Source: Mauremys mutica (Eukaryota; Chordata; Testudines; Geoemydidae). From it: a stretch of DNA of 64,000 nt. The stretch is from assembly GCF_020497125.1 (NCBI RefSeq), contig NC_059087.1, positions 19,563,925 through 19,627,924 on the forward strand, given 5' to 3'. Every line of letters starts with the position of its first letter. Position 1 is the first letter of the stretch. Positions 35,096 through 46,531 of the stretch are shown piece after piece. The notes beneath the pieces were generated by a model that did not search any database, was not told the DNA's origin, and saw only the letters and a program-made list of their open reading frames with translations. The position numbers and the translations under genes were made by a program.

Positions 35096-35214
35096 AGGGT
35101 GACCAGACAGCAAGTGTGAAAAATCGGGAAGGGGTGAGGGGTAATAGGATCTTATATAAGAAAAAGACACCAAAATTGGGACTGTCCCTATAAAATCGGG
35201 ACATCTGGTCACCC
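35096..35214. mobile_element. MITE (GGTGACCAGA type), copy 2
   Basis: Terminal inverted repeat AGGGTGACCAGA / TCTGGTCACCC with an AT-rich middle; same family as 7403-7504 and 61348-61449. Confidence 0.8.
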
Positions 35215-35294
35215 CAGGGAGTGGCGGGGACCCACACATGTGAAAAGGAGCTCATTTCTAGTTCAGGCCCATCTTTTTAAAAAAGAACTTTAGG

Positions 35295-35386
35295 TAGGGT
35301 TAACACGTCCGTATTTTCCCGGAGATGTCAGGCTTTTTGGTTCTTAAATCTCCGTCCCAGGAAAATACGGACGTATGGTAACCCTA
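35295..35386. mobile_element. Short hairpin MITE, about 92 bp
   Basis: Imperfect inverted termini TAGGGTTAACACGTCCGTAT and ATACGGACGTATGGTAACCC can pair over about 24 bp. Confidence 0.75.
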
Positions 35387-36677
35387 TTGGTACAAAAAAG
35401 CCATACTGTGGCACATCCCTTAAATCAGAACTTTTTACAGGGAACCGGTTGCTAAGAAATGAGAGGCTTTTTTTTTTTTTAAGTCATCCCTGCCGGGGCC
35501 CCGCCAAAAATGTTTGAATTGGGCCCCGCACTTCCTAAAGCCGGCCCTGGTTCAGGGGATCGTTGTAGCCCCCCCATAGTATCCCTCCCCAGCAGCATGT
35601 GGCCAAATGATTCATTACAACCAATGCTCAGTGTCTCCTGTTTGGCATGTTCTAGCTGAAGAGCTCCCTCTACTGGCCAGCGCTACACTTGCAGAAGTGA
35701 TCTCTTGCCCCAGCTGACAGTTTTACCAATGTTCCCTTTTCTAATTCCAGCTCCCCAGGCCAGCTCGGGACCTTGGTTCCTATTCCCCGGCCCAGATTTG
35801 CCTCCTGGCAGAATTTTAAAAGTCACAAGAAGTTGCTCTGCTTCTTAGTGACCTTTGCATTAGCCCAGCCATTCCTGCTGACCCCCAAACGCTGCAGCCG
35901 GCCCTGTTCCCCAAGACAGCCCATAGGGACGCCGAGCTGGGTGGGGAGTTAGAAAGAAGGTGGGGCCTGCTGGGGACAGGGGAGGCTGGGAGCAGAGGGG
36001 AACTGACCCACAGAGGCCAAATGGGGAGTTGTAGCCGCAGGGTCGTGGAGCACTGCTCAGCCCACTGGGTCCCTTAACCCTTCACTCCCCATGGCTGCTA
36101 GCACTGCAGGCAGGCTCCTGGCAGCCTCTGCTTGCGACTTGGGCCAGTGCCATGAAGCAAACAGCCAGCTCCTAGTGTTCTGACATGATGAGTCAGGCCA
36201 CTGGAAATAATGAAATGAATAAATCTACACATGGGGGGCCCCATTCTATGTGTGTTTGAGTGTTTGAGCCTTTCGGGCATGCTAGGGTCAATCCAACGGC
36301 TAGAAACGTCCTTAACTAGTCACTGAAAGCCAAGGTTCTTATGGAATCACTGGACTCCAGAATCTGGGGCTTTCAGCAAAAACCCTAATGAGCGCTGGAC
36401 TCGCTATAAAACTGCACGAGAATTAAATTGTGCTGACACTTTCGGCTGTGATAGGAGTGTTGTCTCTCGCTCCCCACTCTGATAGCAGGGGGATGCTGAC
36501 TGTGGGGAGAAGAAGGTGATAGTCCCCATCCTGCAGAAGGAGAACGAGAAGGGAGCGGGAAATAGCTGTGAATTTTCTGCTCATGAACAGCTGTGTGATT
36601 TGTCACAGCCAGAGACAAAACTGTGCAACTGGTGAACTCTGCACACAAGGCCCAGGCTGGGGGAGAGGAGGGAAGGG

Positions 36678-36716
36678 TGTTTTTGTCTCACTTCCCCATC
36701 TGTCTGTGTCACTGTG
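36678..36716 (-). promoter_or_regulatory. V11 recombination signal, 23-bp spacer
   Basis: Minus-strand heptamer CACAGTG (36710-36716), 23-bp spacer and nonamer ACAAAAACA (36678-36686). Confidence 0.94.
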
Positions 36717-37207
36717 TGGAGCAGCAGTGCCACTCTTTATCACAGCGCAGTAATAGTCAGCCTCATCTTCTGCCAGGGCCCCGGAGATGGTCAGATAGCC
36801 GGTGTTACTGGACGTGTCTTTGGAACCAGAGAAACGAGCAGGGACCCCAGAGCCCTGGCCCTTGCTGGAATCCGTATAGTAATACAGCAGGTATCGTGGA
36901 GAATTCCCAGGTTTCTGCTGGTACCAGTACAGATAGTAGTCACTGATGCTGGTCCCACTGCTCATGGTGCAGGAGAGTTTCACGGTGTTTCCTGGGGACA
37001 CTGACACTGAGGGCGGCTGAGTCACCACAGGCTGCGAGCTGGAACCTGGAAAATATGGTGGAAATTTACCAACCCCTCCCTGTCCGTCCCCAGCGACTAG
37101 TGAATCTGGTTGTGCATTAGCTTCAGCAGCAATTTATTTAACCCACTGCCCCTGTTCTCACCTGTGCACCACGTCCCCAGCAGGACGATGAGGGGAGCCC
37201 AGAGCAT
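36717..37207 (-). CDS. V11: Ig lambda V gene, family F2
   Basis: Leader exon 37162-37207 ([16 protein letters not shown]) and V exon 36717-37045. [27 protein letters not shown]2 [32 protein letters not shown]3 stub [10 protein letters not shown]. All framework residues are canonical, the frame is open and the RSS is intact. Probably functional; very close to V14 and V16. Confidence 0.94.
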
Positions 37208-37277
37208 GGTGAGGAGATTTCGGGCCCTTGGGAGAAAACAGCCAGATCCACTGAGACGTCCTGACAGTCTCTGCCCC

Positions 37278-37350
37278 TTATATTGATCCTACTGGGGAGG
37301 GGGGAGCATCTAAGCTCCACCTTTATTCTAGTTTGTTCTTATCTGATTGG
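37278..37350 (-). promoter_or_regulatory. V11 promoter: TATA, weak octamer, CCAAT
   Basis: Minus-strand AATATAA at 37278-37284, octamer position ACTAGAAT at 37325-37332 (three mismatches), CCAAT at 37346-37350. Confidence 0.65.
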
Positions 37351-39337
37351 CTCCTATGATCACAGAGAGCCTGGCACGTGGGAGGAGAGACCATCTCTTA
37401 GGGAGGAGCTTCTGCTCTATAAGGTCCCTAGCTCAGCTCCACTCCAGCAATGACCGTCTGCCAGGATCAAGGTTTCATTTCAACACTCGCAGTGGAGGCT
37501 GCTGGAGTTCAGGCTGTGCGACAGTTTCCATTCTAGCCCCTTGTTTTCAGTGATTTGTAACTTTCCCAATCCTTCCCCTTTCGGCCTGTCATTTCCCTGC
37601 TTTGCCTGAGGGTTCACGGATCACTCACACTGATCAAATACCAACCCAGTAGTTTCTGAGACAGAGGAGAGGGCAATAAATACGCTTTACCCAGGATTTA
37701 CCATTTCTGGAGCCAACTAGGGCAGAGCTAAGGAGGAAATGGGGGGATTCTGCAAAGTTCCATTCTCCCATATAAGGGCCCACACTAGAGGATCTGGGTT
37801 TGTGCCTGGCAATGTACATTATTAGGAGCTGTTCTGTGATCACTGAGATGATTTATTTCCATTATCTCCAGGCCACCCAGCTGGGCTACACGAGCTTCTG
37901 TTTATTCATGTGCAGTTTTTATTGGGCAGAAAATGGAATTCAAAGAACTGGGCGGTGACTCTGCTGCCCCTTGTGCTGAGAGCTGGGAATGAAAATCCCA
38001 CTGAAGAACAAAGTGTTATTGTCATTGTTTATTACTAAAGAGCAGTGAGACGCATCACAGTCTGAGGAGGCTTCTCCTCAGGAATTCTCCCGGCTCCTTG
38101 CTCTTGGAATGTGCTAGAAACATCACGAAAGGCAAAATAACCACACGGAGTCTCAGCGGCACCAAGACAGACCAAAACACATCTTCCAGCATTAATTCGA
38201 AAAGGGAAGGGAGAGCCCGTCTCTGTCCCATGCTACTCAGAGTCCCTGCCTTCTGGAAGGTTCTGTGCCTGACACATGAAGTTCAGCTTTAAGCCACATG
38301 ACAAAAGCCAATTCCCAGCTGAATTCAGGCATTTCCAGGACTTCCTCACAATGGATCTGATCTCACAGACTGGGTCCCATGGCAGACTGGCCATTGTGGG
38401 AGGGCCCAGGCACCCAGATTGAACCAGCTGGAAAATCAAACAGGGATATGACTCTCCAGTTGGGGTATTTAGCCTCTGTTTATTTTTTAAAGTTCCTGGA
38501 TTATAAAATGGGTGACCAAGCACAGCCCCACGGAACTCACCTCAACCCTGGGAAGGGAAGGGTCTGCTATGAGCAGCACAAACAGTGAGCAGGGGGTGAC
38601 ACTGGCTGACAGAACCATTGCTTATCCCCAACCCTTTATTTACTTGCATTGAACACGAGGTGGGACACAAAGAGCTGGGGATCAGTGCAGAGATCCCTCC
38701 ACCTTGCCCTGAGACCTCTGGTATCTTCTGCAAACGCCCTGGTGTCACAGAACCAGCTCAGCAATTCTGGAGCTGACCCAGCTTTTACAGCCAGGGCTGA
38801 TTGAGAGGTTCTGAGAATTGCTGAGTGAGAGGCCAAAGGCACCAAAGGGTTTGGCGCTCGGGGGTGGAATGTGGGGGCAGCTTCCATTGCCCTGCTTCCA
38901 TGCTCACGTTTTCCCCATTAGAGATTATATTGGTTCTGGGCAGACGCTTGGAGGGCAGGGAGAGTATTTTTAATTCTTGGAAGTGTAGGTGTGAGACATA
39001 GAACCCAAGCTTGTCTGAGAGCCCACGTCCTCCACTGGCGATGTCAGATCAGAGAGAGGCTGGAGCAATGGAGGGAGATGCACAGTTTATTGCTTTAAGT
39101 GTTTAAGAGGCCGTAGGTGAATTCCCTCTGGTTACAAATCGCTCCCACTCCTCTTGCCCTCAATGGGAACTTGCTGTACAGTGAAATCCCCAGTGAGGAC
39201 AGTGAGTGGGTGACCAGTCGCCTACATGCAGCTGGAAATATTGTGACTGAGAGGAAACATCTTCTCCTCACACCCCGTCTCCTCCACAGAAGGAAGCCCT
39301 CGTCAGGACAAGGGACATGTTTTCTTTGATGACTTGA
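37351..39337. repeat. Tandem-unit block B, copy 3 (V11 to V12)
   Basis: No gene; full copy. Confidence 0.8.
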
Positions 39338-39377
39338 GGTTTGTGTCTCACTTCCCCCATCTGTCTGTGTCACTGTG
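39338..39377 (-). promoter_or_regulatory. V12 RSS with 24-bp spacer
   Basis: Heptamer CACAGTG (39371-39377) and nonamer ACACAAACC (39338-39346) on the minus strand are good, but the spacer is 24 bp because of one extra C in a C run (39353-39358). Confidence 0.9.
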
Positions 39378-39823
39378 AGCAGCGCTGCTGTCGTACACCT
39401 GACAGTAATAATCAGCTTTGTCCTGCGCCTGGACTCCAGTGATGGTTAACGTGGCCGTGTTCCCGGATCTGGCCCCAGAGAATCGATCAGGGATTCCGGA
39501 GGGTCTGCTGCTACTATCATATATAACATGTAGCGGGGCGCTGCCAGGTTCTGTTGGTACCAGTGCACGTACTTGCTCCCAATGTTGTTCCCTGAGCAGG
39601 TGAGTTGAGCATTTTGCCCTGGAGACACAGACACTGAAGGCGGCTGAGTCAGCACAATCTGGGCGAGAGAACCTGCAACAGGAGAAAACACATGAATAAA
39701 ATGACTCAGCATTGACTTTACCCCCACTTAACATGATCTTCAGGCAGTCAGGGGGAAAAGCAAACATCATGTATCACCTGAGCAGTAAGTGAGCAGCATG
39801 AGGAGCAGAGGGGCCCAGGCCAT
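39378..39823 (-). pseudogene. V12: Ig lambda V pseudogene, family F1, one-base deletion
   Basis: Leader exon 39778-39823 ([16 protein letters not shown]) and V exon 39378-39672. The sequence reads normally through IVLTQPPS and [16 protein letters not shown], then loses one base near 39548-39551 (CAGAACCTGG instead of CAGAAACCTGG), shifting the frame for the rest of the exon. Downstream of the deletion the ancestral frame still encodes an otherwise normal framework 3 and CDR3 stub, so the lesion looks recent. Promoter octamer intact. Confidence 0.92.
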
Positions 39824-39891
39824 GGTGGGAATCCAGACGAGCTCGGCTTCCTGAGGCAAACGGGTCTGTGGCTGGGACCCTCCGATTCTCT

Positions 39892-39932
39892 CTTAAACCC
39901 CCAGAGCTGGAGAACGGCCCCTTCATGCAAAT
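39892..39932 (-). promoter_or_regulatory. V12 promoter: octamer and TATA-like box
   Basis: Perfect ATTTGCAT on the minus strand at 39925-39932, TTTAAG near 39892. Confidence 0.85.
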
Positions 39933-41984
39933 CTGCTCCTTGCTTGCTAGCTACAAAAGCCTCCTCATTCACCCTTATGAGAGGGGCAGAGACATGCAGG
40001 AAAGATTCTGGGACCAAGTTTCCTCTGCTCTACACTGGTGTAAATCCCAGGTAACTCCCCTGAACTTACCTTGTTGTAAAAGTGAAGTAAGTGAAAGAAG
40101 CATCAGCCCCTTTCTGTATAAACTCAAATATTTAATGATGTAGAACAGATATTGTTGAGCCCAGGCTGCCCTGCTGAGCCATACAGAGCTTGCACCTCAA
40201 AAGCATAAAAGGATCATTAAACACTGTGGTTAGACATATCGTATCAGCGTTGGCACTGCCCTGGGGAAAGGTTAAATTCCTGGGGACCATCCATTGCAGT
40301 TTCAAAGCTTTGCTCAGTTTCTGGTAGGAATCTCCTCTTGTAAAGCTTTGGGAATGGAAAGGTGGATGAGGTGTCTGGTGGCTGGTGATGTAAATGCAGA
40401 GCAGAATAGGACTTGGGAAAACAAAGGGCTCAGTCGGTAAGAGATTGTCCTGCACACAGAGAGGGGCTCACACCATCAGATCCTAGGGCAGAGTTGGAGC
40501 CATGGAGGGTAAGGGGGGTAGTTCAGGGGATAGTTTGTGTGTGTTCAATTTGGACAGATTTCTGCTCAGTGCTGTTTCATAGACGGGCACCTGCTTAGTC
40601 TGTAGCTGCAGGGAGCAAATGTCATCAGAGAATTACCCAGAAAGTGTCCCCTTGAGACACCCTCCCGTGAGACTGAGGAACGACACGCGGAGAGTGTGTA
40701 TGTCCTATGGGCTCCTCATATGGTGATGTCTGACAGGACCTGCTCTCCTCCAGTTCCCACCCGCTTCACCTGCCCTTCTCCGCCCACAAGGAAAGAAGGG
40801 AAAAGGGGGAACCTGGTAGGTACCAGGAAAAGAGCATCACTGTTATTATTGTTGTAGCTCCCCATAGTATCCCTCCCCAGCAGCATGTTGCCAAATGATT
40901 CATTACAACCAATGCCCAGTGTCTCCTGTTTGGCATGTTCTAGCTAAAGAGCTCCCCCTACTGGCCAGCGCTACATTTGCAGAAGTGATCTCTTGCCCCC
41001 GCTGACAGTTTTACCAACATTTCCTTTTCTAATTCCAGCTCCCCAGGCCAGCTCGGGACCTTGGTTCCTATTCCCCAGCCCAGATTTGCCTCCTGGCAGA
41101 ATTTTTAAAGTAATGTGAACTTGCTCTGCATTAGCCCAGCCATTCCCGCTGACCCCCAAACGCTGCAGCCGGCCCTGTTCCCCCAGACAGCCCATAGGGA
41201 TGCCAAGCTGGGAGGGGAGTTAGAACTAAGGCGGGGACTGCTGGGGACAGGGAAGGCTGGAAGCAGTGGGGAGCTGTGTGCTTGAATGTTTGAGGCTTTC
41301 AGGCATGCTAGGGTCATATTTTCAATATCTTCTCAGAAATCCTGCGGGCTAGAAATATCCTCACCTAGTCACTGAACGCCGAGGTGCTCATGGAATCACT
41401 GGATTCCAGAATCTGGGGCTTTCAGCAGAACCCCTAATTAGCGCTGGACTCACGATAAAACCACAAGAGATGGTGACTCTGATGAAGGGCAATGAAGATG
41501 GGAAGTTAAAGGTTGAATTTTGCTCCTGTTCAGTGGGAAACCAGTGCAGAGAGCGGTGCCTGGGTATGATGGACTCTCGGACACCTGGGGTGCTGAGTAA
41601 TTGGGCTGGATTTCCCCTACCTCCCTGGCTGCTCTGTCAGCATCTCTTTTGTCAGCTCTTCCTCCTTCCCCAGTCCCCTTCTCTGTGGGAGTCCCAGCGG
41701 GCTCCCTCCTTGTTCTCTCCCTTTCTCTCTCTGAGCCTTATCCTTCAGTATCTCCATCCGCTCACATGGGGTCAGTATCACCTCTGTGCTGATATATTTC
41801 TCCACTCTGGCTGTGACAGGTTGGACCTCCCCATCAGGGATGCCACCTGAGGTGCTGGGGTCTCACTGAGCCCGCCATTTCCAGCTGCCTGGGCTTTCAC
41901 ACCCTGTTTTTGCTGTGCTAGGCTCTCAAGCCGTCTATAGCACACAGACACACACAGGTAAGGCCACACCCAACTGCAGACACA

Positions 41985-43022
41985 GATGGGCTCAATGGGT
42001 AGTGATCAATGGCTCAATGTCTAGTTGGCAGCCAGTATCAAGCGGAGTGCCCCAGGGGTCAGTCTTAGTACTGATTTTGTTCAGTTTTTTTATTAATGAT
42101 CTGGATGATGGGATTAATTGCAACTTCAGCAAATTCACAGATTACACTAAACTATGGGGGCGAGGTTGATACGCTGGAGGGTAGGGATAGGTTCCAGAGT
42201 GACCTAGATAAATTGGAGGACAGGGCCAAAAGAAATCTGAAGAGGTTGAACAAGGACAAGTGCAGAGTCGTGCTCTTAGGAAGAAAGAATCCTGTGCGCT
42301 GTTACAGGCTGGGGACCGACTGGCTAAACAGCAGTTCTGCAGAAAAGGACCTAGGGGTTACACTGGATGGGAAGTTGGATATGAATCAGCAGTGGGCCCT
42401 TGTTGCCAAGACGGTTAATGGCATATTGGGCTGTATTAGTAGGAGCACTGCCAGCAGAGTGAGGGAAGTGATTATTTCCCTCTATTCAACATTTGTGAGG
42501 CCTCACCTGGAGTATTACATCCAGTTTTGGGCCCCCCACTACAGAAGGCATGTGGACAAATTGGAGAGAGTCCAGCGGAGGGCGACAAAAATGATTAGGG
42601 GGCTGGAGCACATGACTTACGAGGAGAGGCTGAGGGAACTGGGTTTATTTAGTCTGCAGAAGAGAAGAATGAGGGGGGATTTGATAGCTGCTTTCAACTA
42701 CCTGAAAGAGGGTTCCAAAGAGGATGGAGTTCGACTGTTCTCAGTGGTGGCAGATGACAGAACAAGAAGCAATGGTCTCAAATTTCAGTGGGAGAGGTCT
42801 AGGTTGGATATTAGGAAACGCTATTTCACTAGGAGGGTGGTGAAGCACTGGAATGGGTTACCTAGGGAGGTGGTGGACTCTCCATCCTTAGAGGTTTTTA
42901 AGGCCTGGCTTGACAAAGCCCTGGCTGGGATGATTTAGTTGGCGTTGGTCCTGCTTTGAGCAGGGGGTTGGACTACATGACCTCCTGAGGTCTCTTCCAA
43001 CCCTAATATTCTATGATTCCAT
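41985..43022 (+). mobile_element. CR1 LINE, 5'-truncated, copy 2
   Basis: Near-identical to 27524-28561. It keeps a 280-codon open frame (42096-42938), of which the part after about 42165 is CR1 C-terminal sequence. The upstream reverse-transcriptase part (SGVPQGSVL, FINDLDDGIN, FTDY) is in another frame, so a frameshift separates them. Not an active copy. Confidence 0.9.
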
Positions 43023-43739
43023 GAAGTCAGCTCTGTGTGAGAGGATTTACCCAGCACTCATGTGCACACCCCCTTTGGGGAGTATACCCAAAGTAATATT
43101 ATTTTATGCTGTATGAAAAGATCTGCACAGCGCGAGCTCATAAAAATTCTCCCCCTCCCTCAATGTGAGGAGAGATATGCACAGCTTCTTGTCCTCACAG
43201 TTAATAATTGCGCAAACTGGGTTTAATAATAAACAAAAACACATTTATTAACTATAAATGGCAGATTTTAAGTGATTATAAGGGATAGCAAAGAGAACAA
43301 GGCAGATTACTAAGCAAATAGAACAAAACGCGCACACTGAGCTTAAGATCTTAAAGAGACGGATTTGAAGAAATAATTCCTCACCCTAAGTGTTGTTTTA
43401 GGCAAGTTGCAGAGTCTAGACTAGACTCCTGTCTTAGGCTGGACTCAGCCCCAGCCTGTGCTACCGCTCAGTTCCTTTGTCTCTTCAGGCACTTGCAGCA
43501 GCCTTTCTTCTTGGGCAGGAAGGCAATGGAGACGGGTCTTGTTTGCTTTACTCCCCAGCCGTAAATAAGATTTACACAAGGCAGGAATCTTTTGTTTCCC
43601 ATTCTTGACCTCCCGCCCTCCTTTTAGTGGAAAATTACTAGAAGTCCAAGATGGTGTTTAGTGCCAGGTGACAGGACCACCTGACCTAGTAGCGTCACAG
43701 CTAGGTCCCAGGACAACTCTCAGAGAAGTTACTTTTTGT

Positions 43740-45008
43740 AGTTTCTAAGGAGGCCAATTCAATCATGGTGGATGTTACCCATTCCCAACAGTTGACAAGA
43801 AGGGGTGAGTATCAACAGAGGGAAAATCATTTTTTGTAGTGACCCAGCCACTCCCAGTCTTTATTCAGGCCTAATTTGATGGTGACAAGTTTGCAAATTA
43901 ATTCCAGTTCTGCAGTAATTTTCCCTCTGTTGCTATTCACCCCTGTTGGGAATCCACCCTAATTGAATTGGCCTCGTTAGCACTGACCCCCTGCCCCCAC
44001 TTGGTAAGGCACCTCCCATCGTTTCATGTGCTGTACATTTATACCTGCCTACTTTTTTTCACTCCATGCATCTTGTTGTACCAATATAATAAAAACCAGC
44101 AGGATCTTATTAAGAGGGATAAGGCAAAGATGCCACATTTATTGTAAATACCATAACAAAACAAAAGACAATGTTTTCCTACTTGTTTCCATTACTACTT
44201 ATTCCTTATACACACACAGACACAGACACAGACACACACACACATATTCATTCACACAATCATTCATTCAGGTTCTGTATAGATGTTATAGTTACCAGCC
44301 TAGATGTTGCTCATGCCAAGTTACTGGCCAGGTATCTTGGTCATGAGGATGGAGCCGAGTCTGTGTCAGATGCATCTGATGCTCCTGGAGGTTGGTATCA
44401 GAACCATAGACTCAAAGTCCTTATTCTTTAGAGTCCAGTTTTATAGGGATTTTCCGCTATGTTAGTTGATAGGAGTTGCTTCATTCTGCTGTTGCTAAAT
44501 CAATCAGCAGATGGCTGGCTCCATGTTATTAGATGTTTTGTTTTTCCTTCCTTTGAGGTGTGGTGGGTGGATTCCAGTTTGCCCTCCGGGGGTCATCTGG
44601 TTGATCCCACTTGACACCTTCTTCAGCCAACACTGAATTCTTCAGGCTGGTGACTCCCTAACCATTCAGTCACATACATTCTCTATCTTAATCACATCTA
44701 TTTCACTGTTTTGGCTTACTTAGAGTTAATTAATGTTTAACAAGTTTTATACAAAGTATTTCTTTGAGCAGGCTTCACACAGACACAGCTGGTGGCTTGC
44801 AGGTTAGAATCACAAATTTACTTTTAACATAAACCTTTAGTTATGAGGCATCAATTAACAATAAGTCATTTTTCATATAAACCATGTCTAATATAAACCT
44901 TCTTTAATATCCCTACAATCTGATGAAGTGGGTTATAGCCCACAAAAGCTTATGCCCACAAATACATTTGTTAGTCTCTAAGGTGCCACAAGGAATCCTA
45001 GTTGTTTT
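43740..45008 (+). mobile_element. Inverted-repeat retroelement fragment, copy 2, split by an LTR
   Basis: Same sequence as 29311-29728 but interrupted after 44073 by the LTR at 44074-44917. Confidence 0.45.
44074..44917 (-). mobile_element. Solo LTR, 844 bp, with 4-bp target duplication
   Basis: Starts TGTTGTACC and ends CCCTACA. Target duplication ATCT is at 44070-44073 and 44918-44921. The uninterrupted site is seen in copy 1 near 29640-29645. An AATAAA on the minus strand near 44140 suggests minus orientation. Contains a CA-rich tract (44212-44247). No coding sequence. Confidence 0.85.
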
Positions 45009-45861
45009 ATCTTCTAAGTCTTATTCTTTCTTCTTAATGGCCCATCAAAACTAATGGCTTGTTGTCTGGTGCGTGTCTCCCAAATACACACACAGCTGTA
45101 ATTGTTACATAGTAAATATTCCTAACTTTAGATACAGAAATTATACATGCACAGAAATTGGATAATCCCATTCAGTCAATTGTAGTCTTTCTGATGACAC
45201 CTTACAAGACCCATCTTCCATAAAATATATCTCAGTTATGCCCTATCTATATGATATGATATGCATATTTCCATAAAGAGTATTGGGTGTAATGTCACAC
45301 CAGCCCTGTCTCCTGCTGCTCAGTCTTGCATCTGGCATGGTCTCTCCGGTATCCCACCCTTTAATGGCTCATCTGGTGTCAAGCTCACACTGGCCAAAAC
45401 TAAGCTCAGAAATCTTCCCTGCCAACCCCTCTCAGCCAGTCATGCCGCCTGAATAGCCCTTGGTTTCCTTATCTGTGGTGCCTCATGCCCCATTCCCCAC
45501 TATACCCATCCACCCCTCTGCCTCTGATGTGTTTCTGCATCAGAAATCTCAGGGCCTGACTCCACTGTGGTTGCTGGAGGCCTTGGGGAAGATCTGAGAA
45601 GGAATTAAATTGTGCTGACACTCACGGCTGTGATAGGAGTGTTGTCTCTTGCTCCCCACTCTGATAGCAGAGGAGATGCTGACTCTTAGGGAGAAGAAGG
45701 TGATAGTCCCCATCCTGCAGAAGTAGAACGAGGAGGGAGCGGGAAATAGCTGTGAATTTCCTGCTCATAAACAGCTGTGTGATTTGTCACAGCCTGAGAC
45801 AAAACTGTGCAGCTGGTGAACTTTGCACACAAGGCCCAGGCTGGGGGAGAGGAGGGAAGGG

Positions 45862-45900
45862 TGTTTGTGTCTCACTTCCCCATCTCTCTGTGTCACTGTG
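45862..45900 (-). promoter_or_regulatory. V13 recombination signal, 23-bp spacer
   Basis: Minus-strand heptamer CACAGTG (45894-45900), 23-bp spacer and nonamer ACACAAACA (45862-45870), one base weaker than the other F2 nonamers. Confidence 0.92.
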
Positions 45901-46391
45901 TGGAGCAGCAGTGCCACTCTTCCACACAGCACAGTGATAATCAGCCTCATCCTCTGCCAGGGCCCCGGAGATGGTCAAATAGCCGGCGTTACTGGACGTG
46001 TCTCTGGAACTAGAGAAGCGAGCAGGGAGCCAAGAGACCTGGCCCTTCTGAGATTCTGAATAGTATGTCAGCAGGTATTGTGGAGAATTCCCAGGTTTCT
46101 GCTGGTACCAGTACACATAGTAGTCACTGATGCTGGTCCCACTGCTCATGGTGCAGGAGAGTTTCACCGTGTTTCCTGGGGACACTGATGCTGAGGGCGG
46201 CTGAGTCAGCACAGGTTGTGAGCTGGAACCTGGAAAATATGATGGAAGTTTACCAACCCCTCCCTGTCCATGTCCAGCCACTAGTGAATCTGGTTGTGCT
46301 TTAGCTTCAGCAGCAACTTATTTAATCCACTGCCCCTGTTCTCACCTGTGCACCACGTCCCCAGCAGGACGATGAGGGGAGCCCAGAGCAT
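45901..46391 (-). CDS. V13: Ig lambda V gene, family F2
   Basis: Leader exon 46346-46391 ([16 protein letters not shown]) and V exon 45901-46229. [41 protein letters not shown], then VSWLPARFSSSRD in place of the usual [13 protein letters not shown], so the CDR2-FR3 border is divergent. DEADYHC and CDR3 stub AVWKSGTAAP. Open frame; probably functional. Confidence 0.92.
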
Positions 46392-46461
46392 GGTGAGGAG
46401 ATTTCGGGCCCTTAGAAGAAAACAGCCAGCTCCACTGGGAAGACCTGACAGTCTCTGCCCC

Positions 46462-46531
46462 TTATATTGATCCTTCTGGGGGAGCAGCATCTAAGCTCCA
46501 CCTTTATTCTAGTTTGTTCTTATCTGATTGG
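46462..46531 (-). promoter_or_regulatory. V13 promoter: TATA, weak octamer, CCAAT
   Basis: Minus-strand AATATAA at 46462-46468, octamer position ACTAGAAT at 46506-46513 (three mismatches), CCAAT at 46527-46531. Confidence 0.65.

Larger units (their letters stand above)
33405..35549. mobile_element. Large nonautonomous hAT-type element, 2145 bp
   Basis: Ends CAGAGCCGGCTTTAGG and CCTAAAGCCGGCCCTG form the terminal inverted repeat. The 8-bp target duplication GTTCAGGG is at 33397-33404 and 35550-35557, as in hAT transposons. The interior is GC-rich, with two tandem-repeat regions and several nested small elements, and contains no recognisable transposase. Confidence 0.9.
32807..36677. repeat. 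Tandem-unit block A, copy 5, with large hAT insertion
   Basis: No gene. Block A sequence interrupted at 33405-35549 by a hAT-type element. Block A resumes at 35550 and its part before the F2 RSS is shortened near 36420. Confidence 0.8.
41812..45299 (-). mobile_element. LTR element, copy 2, with CR1 and a nested LTR
   Basis: Same boundaries as 27330-30016 (TGTGACAGG...TGTCACA) and the same flanks (CTGGC / CCAGC). Contains CR1 at 41985-43022 and an additional LTR at 44074-44917 absent from copy 1. Confidence 0.75.
39933..45861. repeat. Tandem-unit block A, copy 6 (V12 to V13), with LTRs and CR1
   Basis: No cellular gene. Block A interrupted at 41812-45299 by the same LTR and CR1 combination as copy 4, with a further LTR inside it. 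Confidence 0.8.

Noticed and set aside
34034..35102. Long open frames (up to about 280 codons) on both strands, Pro/Cys/Gly rich
   Set aside because: They fall in a C-rich minisatellite inside a transposable element. Open frames in several phases on both strands follow from the repeat composition; no start context, splice structure or known domain.
33397..35557. CRISPR-like repeat array in the GC-rich repeats
   Set aside because: Units are adjacent and degenerate without unique spacers, and the DNA is vertebrate; they are minisatellites.
42096..42938. 280-codon ORF that could be called a gene
   Set aside because: It is the C-terminal end of CR1 reverse transcriptase in a 5'-truncated, frameshifted LINE with a damaged catalytic motif.
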